Of a stretch of DNA of 64,000 bases, positions 35,199 through 48,535 are shown piece after piece. The position numbers and the translations under genes were made by a program. The stretch's first letter is position 1. Each line of letters starts with the position of its first letter. The notes below the pieces were generated by a model. That model saw only the letters and a program-made list of their open reading frames with translations. It did no database searches and was not told where the DNA came from. Origin of the DNA: Epinephelus fuscoguttatus (Eukaryota; Chordata; Actinopteri; Perciformes; Serranidae); assembly GCF_011397635.1 (NCBI RefSeq), contig NC_064762.1:20981479-21045478 (forward strand). Direction: 5' to 3'.

Positions 35199-38100
35199 TG
35201 TGACATTAGTTTTGTATCACAAAAACCTCTTCCCATTAAACCCTGAAAACCCTTCAGCCTCTGCAGTACTCATGTCATGAGAGAAAAAGTAAATCCTAAA
35301 GCAGTGCTCTGGACTGTACCTGGACTCACACAGTCAGCAGATAGATGTATAATTTTATTGCTTTCAGCCTATAATGATAAAATGCATTCATGCATTTATA
35401 AATCCCATCAGTGCTGAACCTGGAAGTTACTGCAGCAGGGTTTTTTTTTTTAACCTTGACTGCAGATTTTTATTCTGGTCGGATGTTAACTGCCTCTACC
35501 ATGTAGTGCATGTGCTACATAACTGTGTCCACTCAGCCTCTCAGAGCATCAATAAATGTCTCTAATTAAAAATCAATGACAATTTGCACCTTTATCGAAT
35601 TTTATTTCAGCCGTAGCTTAGTTAGTTTTATGCAAAATGATTTAATCGCTCTCTGATTTATTGAGATCTTGTGCATTTGTCTCCACTGGAGCATCTCTGG
35701 ACGGACAACTGTGGAGAGTTTTTGGCGGCAGTAACAAGTAAGTGCATGTGATTAAACAGATGGATGGTAACATCCGTCTCGTGGAGTTAATATTAATGAT
35801 GTTGATGTTATGACCACTGCCCTTGATCACCACTGCAGTGCTTTAAAAATGGAAAAGGAGAGGCACATCAGGTATCTGTCTATTTATGATCAGTGGTAAA
35901 AGACGTGCTCAGATCTTTTAAAAGTGATAGACTACTACAATGTACAAATACCATGTTATAAAAAGTCCTGCATTCAAAATGAATAGTGCAAAAGTATTTT
36001 AGCACTGGAATATACTTTAAATACCAAAAATAAAAGTACTGATTATGAAGAATGGCCCATTTCAGAGTCGTACTGTGTATTACATTACTGGATAACAGTA
36101 GCGATGTGTTAAAGGATCTTTAGCCTATACAATATTCAGTGTTATTAATCATTCAGGGATTGTGTGCACACGGCTCTCAACATGGAGGAGGCTGAGCTGG
36201 CTGCTAGCACCTAACAATGTCCAGGAGCACTGATGCGCATCTAGTGGCCACCTGTGTGGGGTTGTACACTGACTATAATAGGGGCGTATTTTTTGATGCA
36301 CGCCTTCGCCACTAGTGTGTTTGGCCATTAGGTGATTCATTGTTTTTGTGCTAGCTTAAAAAATGAGTGCACTGCAGCCCTTTGAAGACAGTAATGTTGT
36401 GTTGAACTCTAATTAATTTCACCAGGGGGGGCTCCAGTGGAAGGGGCTGGCACTTGCACCAGGAGGGCAATGGCCTCTCCTTGGGGGTGCCACTGTTAAT
36501 CTATAATAATACATCATGATTCACTCTCAGTAGCATGAAGTAGAAATACTCAAGGAAAGTATAAGTACATCAAAATTGTACTTCCGTACTTCCCAGCTGG
36601 TATTCTACTGTTTATTCACTGCTGAATCAATGTCATACACCATGATTAAATCACTGTTGAATTATGTTTTGATTTTGATAGATGAATCAACATTGATTTT
36701 TCAATGTTGATTGATAAACTTTAAACATACAGTAGTTTCAAAATTTACATTTCAATGTTGATTTATGAGAATTTTGTTAACCTTTGTTCAGCCATCAGAA
36801 TTAAATGTTGTTTCAATGTTGTTTAAATGTTGAAACAACAACTGACATAAGTAAATGGACTCAGTTAATTTCCACTGCTATCTATGATGGAGCAATGACA
36901 ATAAATGAAAGAAATAAATGTCTGAATTGTGGGAAAAAGCTTCAATTATTGAGTGATAAATGTGGAGCTATAAAGATATAATGATCTATACATGATAAGA
37001 AATAAATGTGATTTATAAATTACACAGTAACAATGTGAAAGTGAATGAACCAGACGATGGCGCACCAGAGAAAATGATGTCTCTGTTGCCTCTGTGTGTG
37101 GGTATATGGTTGGCCTCTGCCCCTCCGGGTCATCTCTTCCTCTCTCTAAATAATCTGCTGTTGTCTTCTTCTTCACTGACTGTTATGACACAGCAAGCTC
37201 TCCAAGTGTCTTCGCCCGTGTCAGGTTTCAGTGTATCAGTATCAGTTACAAGCAGCATTTGTTGTGTGTTGTTGATTTAACATTAAAATTGAAATTGACT
37301 TTGATACCAGGGGTACTTAACAAAGCTCAGAGGACGTTCTTCACTGAGTAAATGGCTGCTGCATTGTTGAGTCTTAATGTGCCCCGGTGATTGCTTTCAT
37401 TAACCCAGCATGACCTTGTGTGTAATTGATTTGTGAGTTTTATTTCTTCCAGGATGATTGAGGCCACTACAAATCGTAATTGCAAAGGTGAAAACACAGC
37501 TAGCTACCGTGTGCATAAGTCTGCTCGTATCTGTGCGCTTGTTTATCCTCTAATAGCCAAAAGCAGCAAAGTAATTTCAAATAAAGCACAACCTTACTGG
37601 GCCGCTATTCTGGCCTAATGATCCGTATAATTATTTTGGGGATCTGACAATGGGACATTGTCTTGATTCAGTTAATCAATTTTTTAGTTCCTTGTGTAAT
37701 TTTGTACTTAAGTCGATGAAACGCAAGAAAATCCTCTGAAATGCAAAAGCACAGACAGAGACAATCCTGTTTGCCCCATAACCTCATACAATATACATCT
37801 GCTGGACGAAAAGTAACCTCATACATTTATTGCAATTTTGCAATGTTCTCTGCTTGCTTTGCATGTACCACCATACTCACCCCTGCTTATTATTATTCAG
37901 TGAACTTTATCATGCATGCATCAGCAAGGTAGTTGAAGATGGTGTACAGATTGTGCAGAACATCCTCCGCTTCATCATCATGACATTAATAGTGTATTGC
38001 ATAACGTGTTTCCAAGATCCACACACCGTTACAAACACAAATCCCTGTGTCTGCGGAGAATGAGCTCCATTGTTTATGTTGTAGCCCAGATATGGATGCT

Positions 38101-39150
38101 ATTGGAGTTGTCATTTCAGCTCAAATACGAGGCCAGAAAGCTGAACAAGAGTCTCTGTGTAATGGACAGCGACAGCTTATTTACCTGCATATGTAAACAG
38201 AGAAAGCACTACTGGACAGGCCAACTGTCTTGTCTAATATCACACACAGGGTGCGACATGTAGCTGTCGAGCAGAAGCTGAAACAACAGCTTTCCGTGCG
38301 GTCATTAGGAGACAATAAGTCTGATTTAGATTGTTCCCAGGCACCAGAGAAAATGCTCCTATTGATCAAACGTACAATAAAGTGTAACTAAAAGAAGATT
38401 TATGTGGTGTCGCCCTCATTTCTGCATACAAATGTGTCAAAACAAAGGAATGATCAGGGCTATGAGGAGAATGTTTATCGGTAAATCACAGCTGTCATAT
38501 TACTGTCTGCTATGAAGGGTGCAAAGTGCAATTTATGATTTTGTATGTGTTTTATTGATTTTAGTCCAATACAGTCAAGGCAGAAAGTAGAGCAGGGAAA
38601 AGAAAAAGGCTGAATTTTAAGTTGTTGTCTGAAGTGATGACACTGCGAAACTGTTTATTTTCCCAAAGTAACGAGGGAAAACTGAAGTCTGAAGGTCTGA
38701 GACAGATCCATGTTGTTCTGGGAAAGAAAAGTTTCATGTTTTATTTATTGGGGTAGTTTTTGTCACAACAAAGGTGTAGTCAAAAACATCGGAAACTTCT
38801 AAGAAACAGGAAGGGTACAATAATAAAAGAAAAACTTTGACACCTGATTCAGACAAGAACAAACAGACAAAGTATGCTTGTGAATGTGCATGTTTTACCC
38901 CATTAACTCTATGCCGAATAAGCAAATTTAGTTTTTATACTACACACCGGTAAAATATGAAAAACAGCCTCCTTAAAGAAGCCTTTATATTTTAGTCTAA
39001 GTCACATGTGTTGTCTGGTGATGTGTTTACAAGCAGGGACTGTCATGTAAAGGTTCCTTGGTGGTATTAAAAAGGTCCTTGAAGAACAGGAAATACTGCA
39101 CAGACAGAAAGAATAGAATAATCAATATAAAGCATCAATACTGAAAGCTA
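35199..39150. other. Intergenic
   Basis: No gene recognised. About 35895-36110 resembles a common fish repeat (aaaagtcctgcattcaaaat; aatggcccatttcagagt). About 36600-36860 is a repeat rich in caatgttgatt/gttgaaacaac phrases. The rest has only short frames. Confidence 0.5.
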
Positions 39151-39208
39151 ACCGTCAGTCAAGACCATGAAGATGTGACAGACATCAAACTAAAAATGTA
39201 CCTCAGAA

Positions 39209-40172
39209 TTAACAGCCCCCTTGTGTCTGTACACACTCCCGGCAACGTCTGGGCATGCTCCTGATGAGTCGGCAGATGGTGTCCTGGGGGATCTCCTCCC
39301 AGACCTGGATCAGGGCATCACTGAGCTCCTGGACAGTCTGTGGCAGTACTTGGCGGCGTCAGAAGCACCAATACATAACCTCCCATAGGTGCTTAATTGG
39401 ATTTAGGTCAGGGGAACAAGAGGGCCAGTCAGTGCCTTTGTCATGCAGGAACTGCCTTCACAGTCTGACCACATGAGGCCGGGCATTGTCCTGCACCAGG
39501 AGGAACCCAGGGCCCACTGTGCCAGCATAAGGTCAGACAATCGCTCTGAAGATTCCAGCCTGGTGCCTAACAGCAGTCAGGGTACCGTTGGCTATGACAT
39601 GGAGGTCTCTGTGACCCTCCAAGGATATGCCTCAAATGACCGCCAAACCAGTCATGCTGGATGATGTTACAGGCAGTATATCGTTCACCACGGCGTCTCC
39701 AGACTCCTTCACGCCTGTCACATGTGCTCAGTGTGAACCTGCTCTCATCTGTGAAGAGAAGGGGGTGCTCTCTGGTGAATGCCAATCGAGCTACATGGTG
39801 CTGGACTTTGAGCACAGGTCCCACTAGAGGACAATAGGCCCTCATACCACCCTCATGGAGTTTATTTCTGACAGTTTGGTCAGAAACATGCACACCAGTA
39901 GCCTGCTGGAGGTCATTTTGTAGGGCTCTGGCAGTGCTTCTCCTGTTCCTCCTCGCACAAAGGAGCAGACACCGGTCCTGCTGCTGGTTTGATGCCCTCT
40001 CCGGCCCTGTCCAACTCTCCTTGTGTAACGTCCGGGCACCTGGTATCTCCTCCATGCTCTTCAGACTGTGCTGAGAGACAGCAAACCTTCTTGTGACCAC
40101 ACATATTAATCAGCCATCCTGGAGGAGCTGGACTACCTGTGCAACCTGATTGGGCTGCAGATACTGCCTCAT
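39209..40172 (-). pseudogene. Decayed Tc1/mariner-type transposase
   Basis: Reading right to left across several frames I recognise successive transposase segments: a helix-turn-helix start (PNQVAQVVQLLQDG), [20 protein letters not shown], a catalytic-region [19 protein letters not shown], and a C-terminus near RSMPRRCRECVQTQGGC followed by a TAA at 39211-39209. Frameshifts separate the parts, and a short deletion removes residues before LFTDESRF. It is inactive. Terminal inverted repeats were not located with confidence. Confidence 0.88.
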
Positions 40173-40399
40173 GCTACCAGTGGTGACAAGGACACTAGCA
40201 GAACACAAAACTAGAGAAGAATCAGTCAGGAAGGATAAGGAGAGAGCAACTGTCTGTGGCCACCACTTGCTAAACCATTCCCTTGTTGAGATTGTCTTTC
40301 TTTTGCCTCTCCACTGCACCTGATGTCACTTTGATTTGCACCAAAGCAGGTGAAACTGATGACTGATGTAAGTATTGACTTTGCACATGAGTGGTAGAT

Positions 40400-41315
40400 T
40401 TTAATCAGTACCAAATGATAAATAGACAGGCTGAGTGGCAGAATTAACATTATTGCACAGATCAGTGTAGATATTTTGCAGTTTACAGATACAAATGTTG
40501 CACATGAGTGATGATTGACTGTCCATAGTTTAAGTATGTGTGATCTACTGGGAGCAGTGTTGGTTGTGTCATCTGACAGCAGCAGGAAGGAAGGACTGCA
40601 GTACCTCTACTTCAAACACAGAGGGTGAAGCAGCCTGTCATTGAAGGAGCCGCCCAGTGCTGTCAAAGTGTCCTGCATGGGGTGGGACATGACGTCCATA
40701 AGGGATGATAGCTTGGCTAGTTTTCATACATTGATCTGGAAATGCATCCTCTGGCACGAGCCTACAAAGCCCTGCATCTGTATTCCTTGTCATATTTGTC
40801 TGTGATGAGGCGGACAATTGCAGAATTGTCAGAGAGCTTTTGTAAATGGCAATTGGCTTAGTGGTGTGTGAAGTCTGCAGTGTAGAGAGTGAAGAGTAAG
40901 GGATCCAGAAGGGTTCCCTGTGGAGCCCCTGTGCTGCACAGAACTGTGTCTGACTCACAGTCTCGTATTCTCACATACTGCTGTCGGTTGGTGAGGTTTT
41001 GTGACTTAAAGTACATTTTGCTGTAACACTTTCATACTTGTAAATGAAGATGAGTATTTTAACATTGTTGAATACTTTCAACTGTTTGTTTGTACTCACA
41101 TGTGGTGCGTTTTTCAAGCTGTTTTTATTTTATATTAGACTTTTTTTTAATAAGATTATGGTAAAACTTCCCACTGGTATAAAATTGTATAGTTTATCTC
41201 ATATGACAGATGAGATAAAATACAGTATATGCTCCTAAATGAGTAATGTTCTTCTTTAATAAAACAGGTAAAAAGACTGATTTGATTTAATGCTAAAAAA
41301 AACCTTGCTTATATT
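40400..41315. other. Intergenic
   Basis: No gene recognised. 40560-40960 contains a short frame with no known domain. Confidence 0.4.
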
Positions 41316-42520
41316 TTAAAGGGCCAGTGTGTAAAATGGGTTGAAAACAGTGACATCAGTGGTCAAATTCTAGATTGCAGGGCTCACTCGCTCACCCCTC
41401 CTGTCGGGTAAATGACGGTGGCCTTGTAGGGACAAAAAGCCTTGCGCACAAGTTTTTCAGGAGTAGGTCTATCTAGCAACGAGGTGAATGTTTATTTAGA
41501 AATCTAAGCCATGTTACGATATTGTAATGAATGCCTCACGAGCAGGAGACCAGAGGAGCATTCGGGAAAAAGGCCCATTTATTTGAGCACTCCAGAAACT
41601 CCGGTAACACTCCAGGGGGTAAAAGACTCCGTCCCAAACTCTGACTCTTCTGGCGTAACACACACACTCCATAACTTTACACACATACTCGTTTACCATA
41701 CCGAGTGGGGACTCCCCTCCCCTCTCTGCTCCACCAATCTCCAGCCCGCATACTGACTGACAGCGTAGCCTGTAAACAGAGCTCAGCTGTTTACTTAGCC
41801 TAGCGATATCTCTGGACTATAGTAGCTGCAATGGACGACTTTGAACGCGATTTTGAACATTCTTGTAGCGGACACAGACCCAGAGCCATACCTGTTTGAG
41901 CTGGCGCATACAGATGAGGAACTCCATGTGTTTGATGCTGAGCGGGCGAGAAGAGAGGCTGAATGCACAGAATGGTATTCGGTGCTACTGCACCCATCGT
42001 TGGGGAGATATATCATCAGGAGGAAAAGCGCCGCAGAGAGTGCATCACAAGGAGTGAAGTTGCGTCTTCTTTTCCTCGCAGATGACGGTTCGGGTTCATT
42101 CTCTCCTGTTGCGTGGTAAGTGTGGTGCATTTGCAAACTTTATAACTAAAAAAACTTTTCACTACTCTCTATCGACGAACTACTAACACTCCCTGCTGTT
42201 TCCTCCTCCTTCTTCCTTCCCTCCGCTGTCTTCGTTGGTTTATTTATACACGCGAAACGCGTTCTCTGGCTGGCTGGATTGTCCGCTCGGTCTGCCGTAC
42301 ATACATGACAGAGCAAGATGGCGACTTCTCTAAAGCAAGGCCCTTGCTATATATATATATATATATATATATATAAGCATAATTATAAGGCTACGAAAAC
42401 CAAACGAATTTTACTTTATAGCGATTATACACTTGTATAAACATATTAATGGGTAGAATATTCAGATTCAGATTCAGATTGACAATAAACCATGCCAAAT
42501 ATTACACACTGGCCCTTTAA
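41316..42520. mobile_element. TTAA-flanked DNA transposon with an internal open frame
   Basis: Left end ttaaagggccagtgtgtaaa; right end reverse-complemented ttaaagggccagtgtgtaat. TTAA lies at both edges. About 1.2 kb. The interior has a 92-codon frame (41841-42119, plus) with an acidic stretch (EPYLFELAHTDEELHVF) recalling proteins associated with teleost Kolobok-type elements, from memory only. An AT microsatellite is at about 42349-42375. Non-autonomous. Confidence 0.75.
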
Positions 42521-43727
42521 TGAATAATCTAGAAGATGTCAAACTGAGGAAAGCTCGTCTGAGAAACTGGTCCCTCATCATGCAGCTCTCAGTGCAGCTT
42601 GTTCACTAATGGAGCTCTGGCTGCACGCCTGGATCGATCACAACACCATAGTGCTGAAGAATGCCTGATTTCAACAAATCAGAGCTCATCCTCCAGTTTG
42701 CATCCCACAGCTGATGTAGACTGACACTCCATCACGTCTGGAGGCACCAGGGATGCTTAATCACGATAGTGGTCTTGGTGGTGGTGGAGGAAAGGGGGAG
42801 GGCAGGTGCAGGTGAGACAAACGGGCCAGGCAAACACAGGCATGGAAAACAGTGAATCACGTATATAAATCAGAACATCTGAGCCACTACATCACCTCCC
42901 CTGTGAGAGGAGAAGGCTGCATGTTGATGACTTTATGATGGATGACTGGTTCAGTATCCATCAGATCCAGTGATGGATCACAGCGAGATGGAACAGGACG
43001 TTTGGCCGAGCTAAAAACTGTCGGCTCAGGGGTTTGAGGGGAACATCCTCAAGCAGAGAGAAACATGCTGATGTGGTTTATGTGTATCAACTGTGAGTTC
43101 AGTGGAGCGCTTGTTTGTTTCAAGTGATTTATCATATTTTCACTCAACAAATATCTTAAACATGAAGTAAGACAGAGTGCTGTTTATTCATAACACATAT
43201 ACAAGACAGACTTATTTTATTTGCAGATGGTTTGGTTTTCCAATCTTAAAAGAGAACAGCATCTAAATAAGGAATTCCAATATGTTATTTCCATGGCCTG
43301 TGAAAGTTTAATCAATATTTGTGAACATGAGCTACTCTCTCTCAAAGCCAGAAACCAGAGAGGTCTCAAACCTGTGATGTCACCAAGCATAGAGTCTGGA
43401 GCTGCTCCATAAACAATGAGTGGGAGAATGTTTGTTTTCTTTTTTATACCCCTGTGAGCTTTATTTTATTGTAGTGTCCTCAATTCTGAAACAGAAAATG
43501 TACCCATGTTATTCCGCTGGGTGCTCACAGTGTCACCTCTAACATCTTTTAGCAATTACTGTCCATGGAGCAGCTCTGTTCCGACAGCCCAACATTTCAA
43601 AGCCCTGGTTCAATCAGGAGAGACAGAGGAATGAAGTAAAGATAATATTTAATACAGAATATGAATGCACAGATTATCAGATGATTTGTGCTGATTGATA
43701 TTTAACAGAAGTCTTTGGCGGTATTTT
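42521..43727. other. Intergenic
   Basis: No gene or clear repeat recognised. Confidence 0.45.
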
Positions 43728-44100
43728 TGTGAAACAGCTCCAGTTCCCAAGGGAGATTGCGGAAACATCACTCCTTCCAGACCTGGTCCCGTGGTCAGAA
43801 GCTCGCAAGACGGTCCTGCTGGTCGAGCTCACTGTCCCGTTGGAGGAGGGTCTGGAGGCTGCCCATGAGTGGAAGCGATCCAAGTATGCAGACCTGGCAG
43901 CAGACTGCAGGTAGGTGGGCTGGAAAGCCGTCACGTGCCCTGTTGAAGTGGGGTGTAGGGGCTTTGTTGGTTCTTCAACTGCTCGCCATGGGATGCACAG
44001 GAGCGGGGCATCGGAAAGCCATTAGAACTGGCTGAGGAGGCAGAAAAAGGCAGTTTCTGGCAGTGGTTAAGGAGGAAGCATTGGAGTTGGGGGCCAAACA
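43728..44100 (+). pseudogene. Retroelement-derived C-terminal fragment
   Basis: The plus strand reads VKQLQFPREIAETSLLPDLV, then VLLVELTVPLEEGLEAAHEW and SKYADLAADC before a stop, with weak similarity continuing in shifted frames. It resembles the terminal segment of a fish non-LTR retroelement polyprotein. Short, frameshifted, with no splice context. Confidence 0.6.
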
Positions 44101-46485
44101 ACACCTAGGGCATCAGCAGGGGGTCGCTCCACCACCAGGAGATGTACTGGGGTTAAAGGAGCAAAACATCAATGACCGTTTGTCACCAGCTGGATGATGA
44201 TGACCCACATAGGCCCACAGGTGTTAGTGATACTTGCATAAAAGGCACCGGTGGAGGTGCGTCAGGCAGCAATGCCCAGCAGGTAGACCATCAACCTGTA
44301 TCATGATAAGATCAAGGGACATCCGAGCGGCAGCAGGATAAATCCCCCCATGGAGTCCAGACAGTGGTGGAGGTGGTGGCTGATGACTCTGAGGATGCTG
44401 GATGATGAGGCAGATGAGGCTGATGATGACTACAATAACTCTCTGTGGCTATGTAATATTAATAACTGCAATATAACAATGGTGAAACACAGTAAACTGT
44501 TGTAGTACTGATCCTACACTTACACATAAGCCTACAGTCAACAGATTCAGTTACTTCAGTAATTTTGTTAAGAAAGCTAAATTTATCAACACTTCGTTGT
44601 AATGTTATCTCCTTGTAGTACACACCAGAAGGAAGAGGGCCAATTTGGGATCAGGTTTGAATCCTTTCAGATCCCTTCATCTGCTGACAGAAAAACCAGC
44701 GTTGACTTGTGTTTTTTCGCCTGTGCTCTATCACTGCCTCTTTTAGCCTTCTTTTGTTCTTTAGTCAGTTCTTTTCATTTTGTCTTTGTTGCAACAAAAT
44801 ATAACATAAAAAAATAAATTTCTCTTGGGAAAAATCTGTGAAGACTTAAACGTAGGCTCTTCCTTTACACATACTGTAGATAGTTTTGTCAGATTTAGCA
44901 GGGAGTCAGATGCTGGGTCAGGCTTTAACAATAACTATACAGCCGATCTTCTCGCTGATGGTCTTGTTTGCTTATGTAAGCCATATAGAGACATCAGTAT
45001 TAAACTGAGACAGTTAAAAACTCCTTGTGGCTGCTTTAAGGATGGATAAAATCTTCGCAATATGAGCTTAATTTCAAACAGATGCAAGTTACATGAGGAC
45101 AGGGCCTGTTCGGTTTAAACAAGACAGATTAATGCTTCTCTGAGAGCATGGCAGATGATTGCTCGATGATGTGTCTAGGTAAGACAAGTTTATTTTTGTA
45201 GCACATTTCACATGCAGTACACTTCCCTGTCATTGTGTGACACCTTCTGAACTACCTGATGTTGTAAATATTTTAGGGGAGCCTTTAAAAATGTATCACA
45301 AGGTCACTACTACAATGCAAATGTGTTTTTGTGGTGTCCTACTTCCCCATTTCTAGTGAAGCAAGTGAATTTTTATTGCAGCGTAAGCATTAAATAATGT
45401 CCTTGTGCATAGACTGTCTTTGTTAAAGCCGTGACTCAGTGAGGATGGGCCAAAAGCTCTTGTTCTCTCCTGGGAAGATTGGTAGGAGTCAGGAAATGAC
45501 GACCGAATTGAGAGCACTTACTGTACAGCGAGTGAGTGCATTTGGCAGCGCTACAGCCACCACTTCTTTCACTCCCGGATAATTTCAGATTTCAGCAAGG
45601 TGGCCACCTGAGCTGCTTATTTTGCAGAGTCATGACAAAGGGAGTCTCTGGTAATAAACAGAAAGTGACTTTATGAGGTAAGAGGGCGGGCGAAGGGGCA
45701 CAGCTTCCCTGATATTGTTGCTGCAGTGATTTAGATCCTTCTGTTTGAATGCATCTCACTGTTCAAGCTAGATTAAGTTCTCATTGCTTCGTCCTCCACA
45801 CCTGGTGGCTCCACGATAAATCGCTCTAAATGTCAAGTAGCCCTCTCTTTACAACAAGTTACAGTTCTCGACAATGACATATTTAAAGGAACAGTTTAAT
45901 ATTTTGGGGATCAAACTTATTCTCTTTCTTGCTGAGAGTTATATAAAAAGACTGATATCACTCTCATATCACTATCAAAGACTATGCCAATAGAGTTATA
46001 GATTGCAGTTAGTTTATTACGTATAAAGGATGATGGAGATGAGGGTCGAGGGAAGTAGGGAAGAGGATCGAGGGCTATGGGATAAAGGGATGAGGGTCGT
46101 GGGATGGAGGGATGAGGGGATGTAGGGATGGGGAAGGAAGGAAGGTGGGGGAATGATGGGAGAAATTCGGGTCACAGGCAGGTGGAGGGTGGAATTGATG
46201 GTGGTCTAGTGTCAGCTGAAGGGAGGAATGGAGAGAGGCGCAACGGAACCAGGGAAGTTAAGATAGAGTGGGGGAGTTACCAGTATCTCTTCGCCTGGAG
46301 TCCCCTTGGTGATTTCTGTATTCTGAGGAGACAGAGAGACAAAGGAGAGATAACGGCAAAATGAAACACAAAGAAAAGGGGTTTTGGGGGGGAAAGATGC
46401 GAGAACGGAGTCAAAGGGAAGGGAAACGTGCTTACAATATTGCCCTCCTTGACAAATAAAATAAAGACTATAAAGGCATTGAATA
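44101..46485. other. Intergenic
   Basis: No gene recognised. A G-rich, degenerate short-period tract (gatgaggg/gatggaggg phrases) lies at about 46030-46150. A MITE-like end (ttaaaggaacagtttaatat) is at 45893 without a partner. Confidence 0.5.
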
Positions 46486-46848
46486 GTGGCACGGTGATGC
46501 AGTGGTTAGCACTGTCGCCTCACAGCAAGAGGGTTCCTGGGTCCAGGGTGGGGGAGCCCTTCTGTGCGGAGTTTGCATGTTCTTCCCATGTCAGCATGGG
46601 TTTTCTCTGGGTACTCCAGCTTCCTCCCACAGTCCAAAGATATGCAGGTTAATTGGTGACTCTAAATTGACCGTAGGTGTGAATGTGAGTGTGAATGGTT
46701 GTCTGTCTCTATGTGTCAGCCCTGTGATAGTCTGGTGACCTGTCCAGGGTATATCTCGCCTGTCGCCCAATGTCAGAGCTGGGATAGGCTCCAGCCTCCC
46801 CTGCGACCCTCAAGAGTATAAGCGGTTAGAAAATGGATGGATGGATGG
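46486..46848 (+). mobile_element. tRNA-derived SINE, near full length
   Basis: The head (gtggcacggtgatgcagtgg ... agcactgtcgcctcacagc) resembles a tRNA A-box region. The body holds gagtttgcatgttcttccca and the tail ends in repeated ATGG. An 8-bp direct repeat GGCATTGA flanks it (46475-46482 and 46847-46854). Same family as 34376-35176 and 48319-48535. Confidence 0.85.
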
Positions 46849-47219
46849 CATTGACTATAAAGAGAACATCTAGGGAGGTGTCACAGCCATATGTATCCAC
46901 AACAATTCGTATGATATCCTACAAATTAGCAGTCCTAGCAGCCTCGGTTCAGACAAGTAATGTGATATTCTGTCAAGTTTATAATCATGTGTTTGTGTCC
47001 ACTTCCTGTTTCATTTTGAAATGTGTTCTCACAGTGGTGTTGTCGTAATTGATGAGGTGGGTGTACTGCTATGTACATAGGTAGGTTACCGATGAGGAAG
47101 CAGGCATACTCTCCTATATATTACAATGGCTTTTTCGCTGATAGGTGGGTATACTGTAACTGGATAGAAAAAGAAGAGGGTATACCCTGTATACTTGAGT
47201 ATACCCTCCACTACACCAC

Positions 47220-47600
47220 TGTGTTCTCATTGTGTTTAGTGCTTCTTTTACTTTCTGAGTTTTCCTGCCTTTGTTGATTACCTCGTGTTTCACCTGTGTC
47301 TTCTTCCACTCATCTGTGTCTAGTAAGTAATCAACCCTTGTGTATTTAAAGCCCAGTGTTTCCCCCATTCATTTGCCAGATTGCCATTGTCAGTGTGTTC
47401 ATGCTCTCCAGCCTTTTCCTTGTGTTTGATTCTTTGGTTTTTGACTCTGCTTGCATTTATGGACTTTGCTTTTTGTATGATTTCCCTGAATGGACTTTTC
47501 TGCCTTTGCTGACTGCCCTCACGTGTTTGACCCCTGACCTCCTAAGTAAAGATTTGGATTTGATAAACTATTCTTTGTGTTTTCCGCTGCAACTGAGTCC
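47220..47600 (+). mobile_element. Possible LTR-like remnant
   Basis: Pyrimidine-rich sequence with a late AGTAAAGATTTGG segment resembling the 3' portion of fish LTRs. No target duplication found. Tentative. Confidence 0.25.
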
Positions 47601-48318
47601 CAGTTTTGTACTAGATCGTTACTCGTAGAGTCACTGTGGTTAGGTTTAGGAAAAGAAGCGTGGTGACGATTTGAGTTCATTCAAAGTTCACATGGTCCCG
47701 AACACCAGTCCCCAATGGGAAAGTCCTGGAGAGAATTTTTTGTAATCCATCCATCACCCCAACCTACCTTCTCATTGGACCACTCAGGTCGCTTCTTTCT
47801 TTACTTCTGTCAGCGCATTGGTCACATGATCACAGCCTACCAACATACATGGGTTATGCACAAGTTACTGGCTCATCATTATGTGGGATATGTACACACT
47901 TGGGTGCAATACATTTCATAGTAAAACATATAAACAGCACATGAAAACAGCCTGAGCAGCCGAATGTGCTTGTGATGCTGAGTATGCGATAAAAGATGGA
48001 TAAACATTCTTCACTGCCAAGATAATGTATAACCAGTAATGTCCAAGTGCATTAGCTGAGGTAATGCTATGGACATTATAGGTTAGACATTACATTAGTA
48101 ATACACATAGATGTGATAAACACATTCGAATTAGATTAAGTCCAATTATAAATTATTAGAAAAAACAGCAGTGAAGCTCAGCTTGTACACTGCTTCTTTA
48201 GTTCTACTCAAAGGAAAGTTTTCTTTCTTTTTTTATTTTAATTTCCTTGTTTTCCGCAACATAACACCTGTAATATATCCTGAGTGGAATACGAAAATAC
48301 AAACCCTTGCATGTTGTC

Positions 48319-48535
48319 CATTTTAATACCACCCACCCATTAACCTGCACGTCTTTGGACTGTGGGAGGAAACTGGAGTACCCTGAGAAAACCCACGCTG
48401 ACACAGGGAGAACATGTAAACTCCGCACAGAAGGCTCTCCTCCATCCTGTGGTTCGAACCCCCCACCCTGGATTCATACTGGGAACCCTCTTTCTGTGAG
48501 GCGACAATGCTTACCACTGTACCACCGTGACACCC
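48319..48535 (-). mobile_element. SINE copy, 5' part, minus strand
   Basis: Reverse complement contains ggtggtacagtggtaagcat, gggttcgaaccacagg (B-box) and tccaaagacgtgcaggttaa. It is truncated after that point. Confidence 0.8.

Noticed and set aside
43677..43934. 85-codon minus-strand frame
   Set aside because: Antisense to a recognisable retroelement fragment on the plus strand.
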